A stretch of DNA of 64,000 bases, taken from Azadirachta indica (Eukaryota; Streptophyta; Magnoliopsida; Sapindales; Meliaceae). Positions 39,596 through 54,036 of the stretch are shown piece after piece. The position numbers and the translations under genes were made by a program. The notes beneath the pieces are model-generated. The model had not been told where the DNA came from and ran no database searches. It saw nothing but the letters and a program-made list of their open reading frames with translations. The stretch spans positions 13,416,274 through 13,480,273 of the forward strand of contig CM040444.1 of assembly GCA_022749755.1 (NCBI GenBank). The letters are read 5' to 3'. The stretch's first letter is position 1. Every line of letters begins with the position of its first letter.

Positions 39596-41558
39596 GGAAA
39601 ATTAACACATACCTCCCTAAAGTTTAAGACTTCTATGATAGTTTTAAAAGTAAATTACGTATACCTCCCCTAAACTGTTAATTAACTATTTTGTAAAGGG
39701 GTTTTAACACATACCTCCCTTAAGGTTTTAGATTTTAACATTTAAATAAAAGGTTTAAGAAAAGGTATACTTACCTCCCCTAAACCATTAATTGACCGTC
39801 TAATTTTATTTATATGATTATAATACCCTTAATTACTTCAAAGTAAAATATAAAAAATTCAATTTGTATATAATTAAAAATAATTTTAATTTATATTTAT
39901 TTAAAAATTAGAAATTTAATTAATAACAATTTAATTTGTAATTTTAACACTTAAATGAAAATTTTAAGAAAAAATACATTTACCTCCCTTGAACCATCAA
40001 TTGACCATATTTTTCACTTAAAATGACTATAATACCCTTAATTGATTCAAAATAAAGTTTAAAAAACTCAATTTTAATTTATTTGATATTCAAAAAATTA
40101 AAATAATTAAAATTTTGATTAATGACAATTATAATTTATATTCATTAAATATTTATTTAAATTAAAAATTTATTTAATGATATTTAAAATTAGTAATTTA
40201 GTCATGTTGATATTTTTTTTAATTTTTCGTTGTTGTATAGTTCCATCAAATTTTTTGTGTAAACTCAAAAGTTTACATTTGCTTTACGAGTCATAAGATT
40301 AATATTGAAATGTAGATTTAACATAAATGTGTATAACATAAATCTTATATTAAAGTATTTTTATAAAAAGAGTGAGATTGATAAGGTTATGAAATTGTTT
40401 AGTGAAATAAAAAAAATATAGTTTATTGTAGGAAAATTTGTAAAAGAGGAGAGTAAGAAAGGCGACGACTTTGTATATTAGGATTTGAGATTTGGATAAA
40501 TATGATATATGAATAAAAATTAAATTCCTAGTTTGAGTAAATATTAAATAAATATAAACTAAAATTATCAAGTTAAATTATCATTAATTAAATTCTTAAT
40601 TTTAATAAATATTAAATACACGTAAAGTAAAATTGTTAAATTAAATTGTCATTAATTAAATTTCTAATTTTTAAATAAATATAAATTAAAAAAAATATTT
40701 TTGATTACATACAAAATGAATACTTTACTTTGAAACAATTAAGGGTATTATACTTATATAAATAAACTTGGGTGGTCAACTAATGGTTCATGGGATGTAA
40801 GTGTGCTTTTTCTTAAACATTTTATTTAAGTGTTAAAATCTGAAACCTTAGGGAAAGTATGTGTTAAAACCCCTTTTTGTAAAGACAAAAATATCCAAAT
40901 TATTCCACGTTTAAATATCCTAAAGCATCATCAAATATTTTCTACTTACTATCGAGTAATAATTTTAATGTTCTATTAATTTTATAACACGATAATAATA
41001 TTTTATATAACATAAATTAATTTTACTTTTTATAATGTTTAATAAATTCTAACATTTATTATTGATATTTAGAATATTAGAAAAAAAAAAGAAGTTTAAC
41101 GATATAATTACTTAATAAAATTGTATTTTTATTTTTTTTATTAATTGACTGTACTTACACATGATTTTAAATCTGTTATTAATTTTTTAAAAAATATGAT
41201 TGTAATAAAAATAATAATATTAGACATACAAACTCTATTATATAAATTAATGTGATAGTATTATTTCATTGACATACATCTTATATGATTCTTTTTATCT
41301 TCAATAAAATTTATTTGAAAATCTCACTTTCATAACTTGAAATCTTAAATGATCAATGACTAATAATAAAATTTTTTATAGATTTTAATTATATAGTAAG
41401 TAAAAAATGGTTAAGTTGGTAGAATATTTAAAAATACCCTTGTTCTAACGGTTTTCTAACGATTAACTAACGGTTCAAAAAATATATGTATAAATTTTTT
41501 TAAATTTATCACCGAAGTGTAGATTTCTCAAACATTAAGGAGAGTGTGTTAATTCTCC
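39596..41558. mobile_element. Outer Mutator-like (MULE-type) non-autonomous element with terminal inverted repeats
   Basis: The left end reads GGAAAATTAACACATACCTC. The right end, reverse-complemented, reads GGAGAATTAACACACTCTCC. Similarity continues inward: AAAGTTTAAGACTTCT against AATGTTTGAGAAATCT, and then the GTTAATTAAC / GTTAGTTAAT blocks. Flanking 10-base duplications (39586-39595 and 41559-41568) match 9 of 10. Long terminal repeats with 9-11 bp duplications are the signature of the Mutator superfamily. There is no transposase frame, so the element is non-autonomous. Its left terminal repeat is interrupted by the related inner element at 39698-40873. The internal DNA is extremely AT-rich. 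Confidence 0.65.
39698..40873. mobile_element. Inner Mutator-like foldback element nested in the outer one
   Basis: The terminal repeats begin GGGGTTTTAACACATACCTC on the left and, reverse-complemented, GGGGTTTTAACACATACTTT on the right. The similarity runs for about 160 bases (39698-39858 against about 40715-40873), including the shared phrase ATAATACCCTTAATT. The flanks ATTTTGTAAA (39688-39697) and TTTTTGTAAA (40874-40883) match 9 of 10 as target-site duplications. A third, direct copy of the subterminal sequence lies at about 39942-40050. No transposase frame is present. Confidence 0.75.
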
Positions 41559-41568
41559 ATAATAAGAA
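41559..41568. repeat. Target-site duplication, right, of the outer element
   Basis: ATAATAAGAA; partner of 39586-39595. Confidence 0.65.
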
Positions 41569-42527
41569 TACAAAATATAAGTATAAAATTAATCTAATTA
41601 ATAAAAATAAATAATATGATTCAAATTAATCCTTTTATTTTTATGTTATAAACATTAATAGTAGTTTTATTTATGCTTCACATACAATTTTTAAGCATGT
41701 ATTTATCTTATATTTATATATCAACAATTTTATCTTAATTTTGTTAACCATCCAATTAATCATACTCTGCTCCAAAAATATTTATGTAAACTTTCAAAGC
41801 CTTATTTCAGCATATATATATATATATATTCTTAGTTATGATAGTATTTAGATAATTATTTAATTCTACTAATATGATAGTACTTGTACGAGTGTTCCGA
41901 CCCTTTAATATGTATACGTGGCGAGTTTGAGTATTGAAAAAAAAAAGTTTACCTTAAATTTCATGTAAGACATGGCCAACTTTGTCATCATAGGTTTAGA
42001 TGATATATAATTAAAATTTGTAGGGAATAAAGTAAATAAAATTCTATTATAAAAGGTAAAAAATATAAAAAAAAAAGTGTGTAGTTTTTAATTAATATTT
42101 TTAACTGCAATGGTCAGCTAACATAACTCTGCTTATACTCTTAGCAATGTATAATTTATGAAATTTGAAAATATATGTTCGTTTAATGAGATTTGAAACG
42201 CAGTTTAATCTTATTATATGATTGGAATTCAAAACTTTAATATTTACCAATAAAATTAAAAAAGAATATTAAATGAGATGGCTAACGAGTACATTAGGAC
42301 AAAGAAGTAAAGGAAATAAATTTGTTAGAATTTTTCAGAAATTCCAAAACAATAAGAACTCGTCAAAAAAATTTACTACAAAACGACAACACATGGCTGC
42401 CGGCTCTCTAGATAAGCTTCGTCCTCTCAGAAAAAAGAGAGAGATTAAAAAAAAATTAAAAAAAGAAGGAAAGACAACATTCAACGAAACCAAACTTCAT
42501 CAGCAGGGTACAACATACAGATGCAGA

Positions 42528-45099
42528 ATGGATCATAAGCTCAAAAACGAAGCTCCGTTTGTTCAATCAATGCCATCCCAAAACCCCACTCTCATAGAAT
42601 TTCAACAACCTCAACCAACTCCTGATCCGCGCGTTCCCCCAACTCGCCCCCAATCTAAATCCAGGTTCCTCACATCTCCCATTTCCTTTGAACAGTTCTT
42701 GATTGTTTTCAAGTTTGGTATGATTTATTTGTTATTAGAACTTAAGCCGAATAACTGTTGGTAGTGGATCATTCTAATGCTTTGGCGAATGATATGTCAT
42801 AGTGTTAAAACTGCAATAATCTTTAAAAAGATGCTTAATTGCTAGTTAAATCAGCTGCTGATTCATCTGGGTTTCTATAATTGAACTTGAAAAACATTTA
42901 ACTGGAACAGTGAGCTTCTTTAATGAACATGGCTATGAGTTATAGTTGAATTCAGCGTAAAAGGGTAATGGTATAAAGTTTGGATATGAGCTGGCCAATA
43001 TCATATATACATAAAGACCTTTCCATGGTTATCCTGGTGTGTTTGACTGGATCTACTTCCCTTTTAGTTAATTCTTGAATTTGTTTTTTGTTATGTTTTG
43101 CAGCCAAAGGCCTGAAGGTGAAGTCAAGGATTGTATGGCTGCAAGAAAAATTCAGAAGGCTGACCGTGAGAAACTACGGAGGGATCGGCTGAATGAGCAT
43201 TTTACCGAATTGGGAAATGCATTAGGTGAAATATAATAATTCTTTTACCGAAGTTGTGTAACTAGTAGTTAATTTCTTTTTACCTTTCAACACTTTTTTG
43301 AATTTGTTTATACTGTACTTGTTACATTAGAAAAGACAAAGATGCATGCCTGTCAAGTTTGTTTAGCGTAATGAAATTATAGTTAAGCATTAAATGCAAT
43401 CACAGCTTCAAAATTGGACAGGCATGTATTGTTTCATGTTCTACTGCATTTATCAAGTAGTTGTGTAGTACTTGCTCAGCAGTTCACAGTTATAAACACC
43501 ATGTTTTCTGAAAGAAGTTATCTCTTTCATTTGAAGTCCATGTAGGAGCAAATGCCAAATCTGATAGCTCAGACAATTCATAAATCTCTAGTAAAATTAG
43601 GGTTTATAAGCTCAAACTAAGTGATTTTGTCACTTGCAAATCAAGGTATTTGCGATTCCAGACTGTCCCTTTATGCATCTTCGATGGACAGGGCAATTTC
43701 AAATAATTAGCAAATACATTGAGCCTTTCTCTTTCTCAAGTAGGGTAGCATTAGATGCGTTCCAACATGAAGCAAATATTAATTGGCCTTTAATCTAGTT
43801 AGTGCTAGACATGTAGTTATGCATAAAATATGAATAACTGCCACTGGGAGTAGATTCGCTTGTATGGCATGTTCTGAATTGAGTAACCTATTGTTATTGA
43901 GTTTTTAGCTACTGAAACCATTAAGCATGAGTTTCTTATAACTGTTATTTTGAATTCTTTTGACTGGTCTATCAGGCCTGGTATAATGAAGCTTTCTTTG
44001 TGCTAAAAAAATTTTTGGCACATCTCAACTGCCAAATACATGATCATTTTATTGGAATGTGGTCATTTTGATGCTTAAGAGATGAAAAAGCACCTGCTTC
44101 TTATCATTTTCCATATGGTATTTAATCTGTAGATCCCGATCGTCCCAAAAATGACAAAGCAACCATTTTAGCTGACACCATTCAGATGTTGAAGGATCTA
44201 ACATCTCAAGTTGAGAAACTTAAAGCAGAGTATGCATCACTGACCGAAGAGTCCCGAGAGGTGATCTTGTAACCTTTTCACTTTGTAGATAATGCTGAGA
44301 ATTATAGAACCCATTAATGAGGTATTTGGTTTTGTTGAAGTGCAGTTGACACAAGAGAAAAATGATCTCAGAGAAGAGAAGGCATCTCTTAGATCTGATA
44401 TTGAGAACCTAAATATTCAGTATCAGCAAAGACTGAGGGCAATGGTTCCTTGGGCTGCTATGGATCACTCAGTTGTCATGGCCCCACCTTCTTATCCATT
44501 TCCAATGCCTATGCCAATGCCTCCCGGGCCAATTCCCATGCATCCAACTATGCAGCCATACCCCATCTTTGGGAATCAGAATCCTGGAGTCATTCCTAAC
44601 CCCTGTTCAACTTTTGTCCCGTATATGGCTCCTAATACAATGGTTGAACAGCAGTCAACACAATATGCAGCTACTGTTGCACAACCAGGCAGTCGGTCTA
44701 ATGGTTCAGGTAAACAAGATTCTGGAAAAAAGTCATCAGGGGAGAGCAAGATTGAGAAGAATGAGGACTCTAACGATGTCACAACAGATCTAGAGTTGAA
44801 AACTCCTGGATCAACAACAGATCAGGTCAGTTGGATATTTTCAGATTGGTTTCTTAAAAGACATACAGCATTGGGATTGCTATGTAAATAATTATTAGAT
44901 AAAACTGGTTGACTAAAATGGAATTATTTTATAGGATCTTTCATCAGGACAAAGAAAATCCAAGAAATCTCTTAGGAAGGAGAGTATTACTGATGGGAGC
45001 TCAAGTAGGTGTTCCTCTTCTCGTAGTGTACAGGATAGTTCATCAAATAGCATAGTTGGTGGCAGAAAGGCTGATGACTTAGAAGGGACAAAAAGTTAA
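42528..45099 (+). CDS. bHLH121: bHLH transcription factor, bHLH121/URI type (iron-deficiency regulator)
   Basis: Five exons: 42528-42664, 43104-43225, 44133-44260, 44346-44825, 44935-45099; total 1032 nt, 343 aa. It is close to Arabidopsis bHLH121 (AT3G19860, 337 aa), a nuclear factor acting upstream of the iron-deficiency response. Residues 1-46 are a Gln/Pro-rich leader. The bHLH domain begins about residue 60, with basic region KADREKLRRDRLNEHF (E68 and R72 in the E-box-reading positions), loop DPDRPKNDK and helix 2 ATILADTIQMLKDL. A coiled coil then runs to about residue 160. The diagnostic RAMVPWAAMD follows, then a Pro/Met-rich segment and a Ser/Lys-rich tail. The start at 42528 was chosen for family length. 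The frame is open further upstream, with in-frame ATGs at 42393 and 42273, so a longer protein is possible. Confidence 0.92.
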
Positions 45100-46589
45100 C
45101 AAATGCAAGAAGAGCCAGGTTGTTTCGAGCTTCAGCATATTTTGCCAGTGATTTTCCCTACTAAGTATCTTGTACACTTGTCTGTGATTTTAGTTTACTT
45201 AATCTAATGTTCAGGTTCATTTAGCATCTATTTATTTGCTGTTAAATTGAATTAATATTAATATGAGGGAAGCAGTTTGCTTCTGCAGTCATGAGCAATT
45301 CTGAGGTCGGGTTTTGTTGGGCATCTGTCTGCTCGAAGGATGTGAATTTTGTCTTTATTCAATGTTTTTTTCTTGGTGAGGGATGCGATAGATGGATTTA
45401 AGCATTAAACTTTTGACTGGTTGTAAGGAAGAGAGGTTGGCAGCGCCAGTTTGTTAGCAGTCTTTGGACATGGAGTGGAGACTTCATAGTATTGAAATAT
45501 CCATGATTGATTGGGAAATCCCATTGGTGAATTTTGTTGGTCAATAACTGTTATAGTGCTGTGGTGAATAGCTAAAAATTACCAGTATATTACATGTGTG
45601 GATCGAAGAGACCGGATATGCTATTCTGTCCTCATGTTGGAGTGTGGATGGTAGAAATTTTTAACTGTTCTTGCAAGGTTAATTTATCACATTGAAACTT
45701 TGACAAAAGTGGAGAAACTCCAATATATAATTTATATATGAGAAGTCACCTTTTTTTTGGGTCCTAATATCCAGGGAACATGTGCTGGGAACCAACTTTA
45801 TGAATGAAGCCATCAATCTTGCTCTGTGCTCAGGTCAGTAAACACCTGACTAGTGGACGTACCCTTAAGTTTAATACAGTGAAGTTCTATTCTGTAAAAG
45901 GTGGCTGGATTAGGAAGAGTAGCCACAAAGATTTGTCATGGATGAGGGCTTAAATTAGATTTTGCTGTTATTACATCAAAAGAAGTTGAATACTGAAAAT
46001 GACTTTAGAGTGGGGTGACAATATGGCATAAAATGGATATACAATAAGAGATACTGATTGGCGGAACCGTCCGTTGATTTCCCATGTTAGTTTTGATAGT
46101 TTGATATCCAGATGTGGGTAGAAAACAAAGCAGAAGGTTAATGTGATCTCATTCTCTCAACCGTGTAACCATTTTTTTGTCATCTGTACTCTTCTTCCAA
46201 AAGCTCCCGACAATTGCCAGCGTTTTCCTTGCGGAAAATAGCCTTGACCCCTAGGGTTTGAGGTAATTACTCATTTCTTTTTACTGTTTCAAAAATACTT
46301 TAAACACTTCTACCATTAGTTCCATCTCAGTTAACAAGATAACCTTTAAAAGGTATTTTGCCATTTGAAAAGTTAAAAATAAGAATGACCTAAAGTTGTA
46401 CTTAAAAAAAAATGGTGTTGTTCAGATAAAAGAAAAAATAATTTAAAATGAAAAATAAATAACTCTAATTATTTTAAATTATGGATGATTATGTAATATT
46501 TAAATTATAAAATTTTATATTAATAAAATTATTTAAAAATAAAATAAGCATGTTTATAATAAAAATAATTTAATATACTTAAAACTTTA

Positions 46590-47050
46590 AAATAGATTTA
46601 TTGTTATAAAAATAATTATAAAAAATAATAATAAAATATTATTTATTGATAATAAGATTATATATTATTACTAAAGAAAATAAAATTTAATTATAAATTA
46701 ATCTTAAAAATATAATTTTAGCATATTACTAATTTTACAAGAAAAAACTTTGAATGTATATATGATGAGATTTATATTAATGATAATATAAACAATTAAT
46801 TGCAAAGATGTTGGTGAAATGGTAAGTATGTTGAATTTTTTAATTGAGTTTTTTTACTATTGAAATTGTTTACATCATTATTAATTTATATCTTATCATA
46901 TAGATGTTAAAAAAATTAAAAAATTTTTGTTTTATAAAATAATTAATATGTTTAAACTATATTTTTAAGATTAATTTATAATTAAAATTTATTTTTTAGT
47001 AAGAATATATAATTTTATTATTAATTTAAAATTATTTTTATTGCATATTT
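46590..47050. repeat. Long inverted repeat (hairpin), arms of about 190-210 bp
   Basis: The left arm (about 46590-46798) and right arm (about 46862-47050) are inverted copies around a loop of about 60 bases. Matching pairs include TTAATTATAAATTAATCTTA with TAAGATTAATTTATAATTAA, and ATATGATGAGATTTATATTA with its near complement at 46880-46902. By eye the arms are about 80% identical. No open frame or clear target-site duplication was found. The best guesses are a foldback MITE or a locus able to give double-stranded RNA. Confidence 0.7.
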
Positions 47051-47147
47051 TCGTACTTTATTTTTAAAATTTAATTCTTTTACACTATTTTAAATAAAAT
47101 AAATTAGTTTATTAAGTTTTATAATTATTAATAAGTAAAAAAATATA

Positions 47148-47178
<31 letters not shown>

Positions 47179-48530
47179 TTTTTGAATATTAAATATTGAT
47201 TATATCATGTTATTGCCATCATTTTCTGTAAATTAATATATATTTATTTAAGAACACGTTAATAAAATAGTTATTATTACTCTTTTAGAAAACAGAATAA
47301 GTAGTTGTAAGAAGCTAGTTACATGTAATGTTATTGATATAGTATCATTTTTCTATTTATTTTACTTAAATATAATTAATTAATGGAACAATTTTATCTT
47401 TTTAATTATTGTAATAGGAATAATACGGTAAAATTATCATTTTTAATTTTCAGAAGGACAAGCATTTAACATTCACACTGAAAATTTACCTATATGTTAG
47501 CGTCAAATGATATTAAAGCAATTGCCATTAAAAGTGCCTTTTCTTTTTAATCTAAGACGAATTAATGACAAAGGTGTTCATAACATTTTTGAAATAATAA
47601 AAGGGAGTAAGTAATTATCTTAAACCCTAAAAAGTCAAGGGCAATTTTTTCTTTTTTTTACATTTTACTTTTTTTAATATATATACAGTTACTAATATTA
47701 CATTAAAGTTCTATTAAAAATTTAAATACATGGTGTTATAGCTCATCTTAGAGACTTACGTGCATACAATACAAAAATATTCAGACATATAATCGGAAAA
47801 TATCTCACACTTTAATGAGAGGAATCCTACAATTTAGAGAGCACGTGTCTTTCACTATCCAAGCTAGGTCTAGGTGGCTTACATTCTATTTGATGTTTAA
47901 AATTTTGATAAACATTAATTCTTAGGGGAATTAATTTTTCGTGTATCAGTTGTTGCTTCAGCGTTACAGTATCAAACTCACGTCTCATTAAAATATTGAG
48001 TGGTGAAAAGTGTTAAGAGAGGGGATATAGTCTAAATTGAGTTGGGATGGAGAATATATTACAAATTGAGTAGGTGGGTTTAATTTACATTGATTTATTA
48101 TTATTATTTTAAACAGAAGTGCTTAATTCGAAAGCATTTTCTCTGTTCAAATAGAAGTTACGTGGGCACCTAATAATCTAACGCCCCGTGAAGCGTTCTC
48201 CCAAGGATGATAGATTAGATCCTTGGGACCCAAATACAAATTAAAGGCTGGGACCCAAATCACTATTTCATTCGTCCATTGGTCAATTGATTAGCTATGT
48301 TAATTTTCAGAATGATTGCAAGATTTTATTGGTGGACAATAAAGATTCCACGTGTACGGTCACCAGAGCGCGTCGCCACAGATTATATTATGATCCAAAT
48401 CACTTTTATCCACATCCGGCCTTTTCTGTGTAAACCACGTGGCAGAGACAGAAATATTCTCACTATTATCACCGGTAGAAAAAAAAATTAAAAATGAAAA
48501 CAAAATTAAGATGCGAGGCGAGCTTAAAAT

Positions 48531-48579
48531 GTCGTCGTTTCTTTCTGATAACGGCGGTTGAACGGCGTCGTTTCTTTCT
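48531..48579. promoter_or_regulatory. Paired CGTCGTTTCTTTCT words upstream of TIM
   Basis: GTCGTCGTTTCTTTCT (48531-48546) and GGCGTCGTTTCTTTCT (48564-48579) are a near-identical spaced pair about 600 bases upstream of the TIM ATG. They are related to the ACGACGTCGT palindrome near TRAP-alpha. Function unknown. Confidence 0.35.
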
Positions 48580-49007
48580 TAGTTTTCCAAAAGTTACCCT
48601 GCCAATTATTTTCTCGTTGAAGGACAACGACAACGACAACCGTGAAAGCCTTTATATTTTTTATCAAAGTGAGGTCCAAGCTCAGCGATTTCTAAGCGCG
48701 TGGATGCACTCTCCACAAGAAAATCAAATATTTTCTAGCGTTTATAGATAATAGCCATTGTTATATTGTAAAATATTATAATATTGAAAAAAGAATAAAT
48801 CATATTGACGATAAAAGGACACAATTAAAGAGTACATTCGAGTCTTGTCTATAGTAAAAGTTCTTCATTTTTAACTGTTGCGTGAGTGAATAATTTTTTA
48901 ATATAAGAATAAATATGGTACATTACATTGTCACACTCGCGGAATAAAAATGCAGAGGACGGAGAGTGCAACTCACCTACCCCTCTTCTGACGTGACTTG
49001 CACGCTC

Positions 49008-49014
49008 TATAAAA
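49008..49014 (+). promoter_or_regulatory. TATA box of plastid TIM
   Basis: A perfect TATAAAA, about 157 bases upstream of the ATG. It is followed at the expected distance by a CT- and CA-rich leader, including repeated ACAAAC words at about 49108-49130, typical of a well-translated plant 5' UTR. Confidence 0.7.
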
Positions 49015-49171
49015 TCGCGTGGAATTCATCGTTAATTCATCCGCTTCACAACTTTCGATTACACCATAGAGCCACGACGAAACACCACACCTTACCCCCC
49101 TCACTCTCCACAAACACAAACACAAACACGAAGCCGAGTCGAGTCTGAACTGAGTTGAGTAGAGTTTCGCT

Positions 49172-53075
<3,904 letters not shown>

Positions 53076-54036
53076 TTTATACCATGGTTTTAGCAAGAAC
53101 AACAAATAAAGGGCTAAGAGAATTTATTTCACTTTGAAGCTAATTAGTGTAACCAACCCAAGAAGCTGCTTTGTTCAATGAAGTTTTGATTGTTTATTTA
53201 TTTGTTGTCCTTCCTGGAAAGGTAGGAAATTCCTTCCGGTTTCCTATTGTGGACTGAACTTATTTTATATAAGAAAGGAGATCAATAAAAAGTTATCTTG
53301 ATGGGGTCACGGCTTCTCTTTTTAAGTTTTGTTTTTGTTTTCGTCCTCCTTGTGTAATGCAACATAGGGTTTACTAATTAAACTTAAGCACTTTATTCTA
53401 ATTATTATTTCGTATAATGGCCATTTTACTTGCTTACAGGAGTGTCCAAATGCTTGCCACTGTAACACATGCCATTTGAAACTCGTTTATTTTTATTGGT
53501 TGTTGGAAATATCATATTAAAGGAAGAAGTTGCGTTGCATACTGTCAATTAAACTCTGTTAGGATGTTAGTGGAATTCGTGTATGCAAGTCTTTGTTTTC
53601 TGACTTTTATCAGTCTGTATATTGTTAGCATATTAATATTCACTGTTATTTGGTTGTTGATGTTTACTAATCACTTGTTCTCTTATACTTGCTAGTTAGT
53701 GATTTTATCCCATGATAGATCACTCATTCACTCATAGGACTATTTGTGAAGTAAAATAAGTTATTGGGTAAAGAATTAGCTGATATTCAGTAACCTTAAA
53801 ATTGGAAAATAGTTGGGAGACGTCGGTGCTTTTGTTGATCAGGTGAAATTCTTAGGGATAAAAAGGAGAGAATGAATTCCTTCATTTAGATTTAGATCAC
53901 CAAGTGTTTGTTTAGTTTCATTTTTTCATTAGTTAAGATAATCTTTTTAATGGTAAAAGTTTTATTCAAATTTTTAATTGCTGATATTGGAAAAAAGTTT
54001 TTGAGAATTAAAAAAAATTATTTTTCATATTGAAAG

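Larger units (their letters stand above)
39472..42527. other. Bidirectional XCT/bHLH121 intergenic region, mostly transposon
   Basis: XCT and bHLH121 are transcribed away from each other from this stretch. Only 39472-39585 and about 41570-42527 lie outside the nested elements at 39596-41558. The right part is AT-rich, with a short (TA)n near 41815-41830. It also has an in-frame open extension of bHLH121 exon 1 from 42273. Confidence 0.7.
45100..49171. other. Intergenic DNA between bHLH121 and TIM
   Basis: The left part (to about 45300 or beyond) is bHLH121 3' UTR. 46260-47640 is extremely AT-rich and contains the long hairpin repeat at 46590-47050. No gene is recognised in 45300-48800. The final about 350 bases are the TIM promoter and 5' UTR, preceded by two GTCGTTTCTTTCT words (48531-48546 and 48564-48579). 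Confidence 0.6.
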
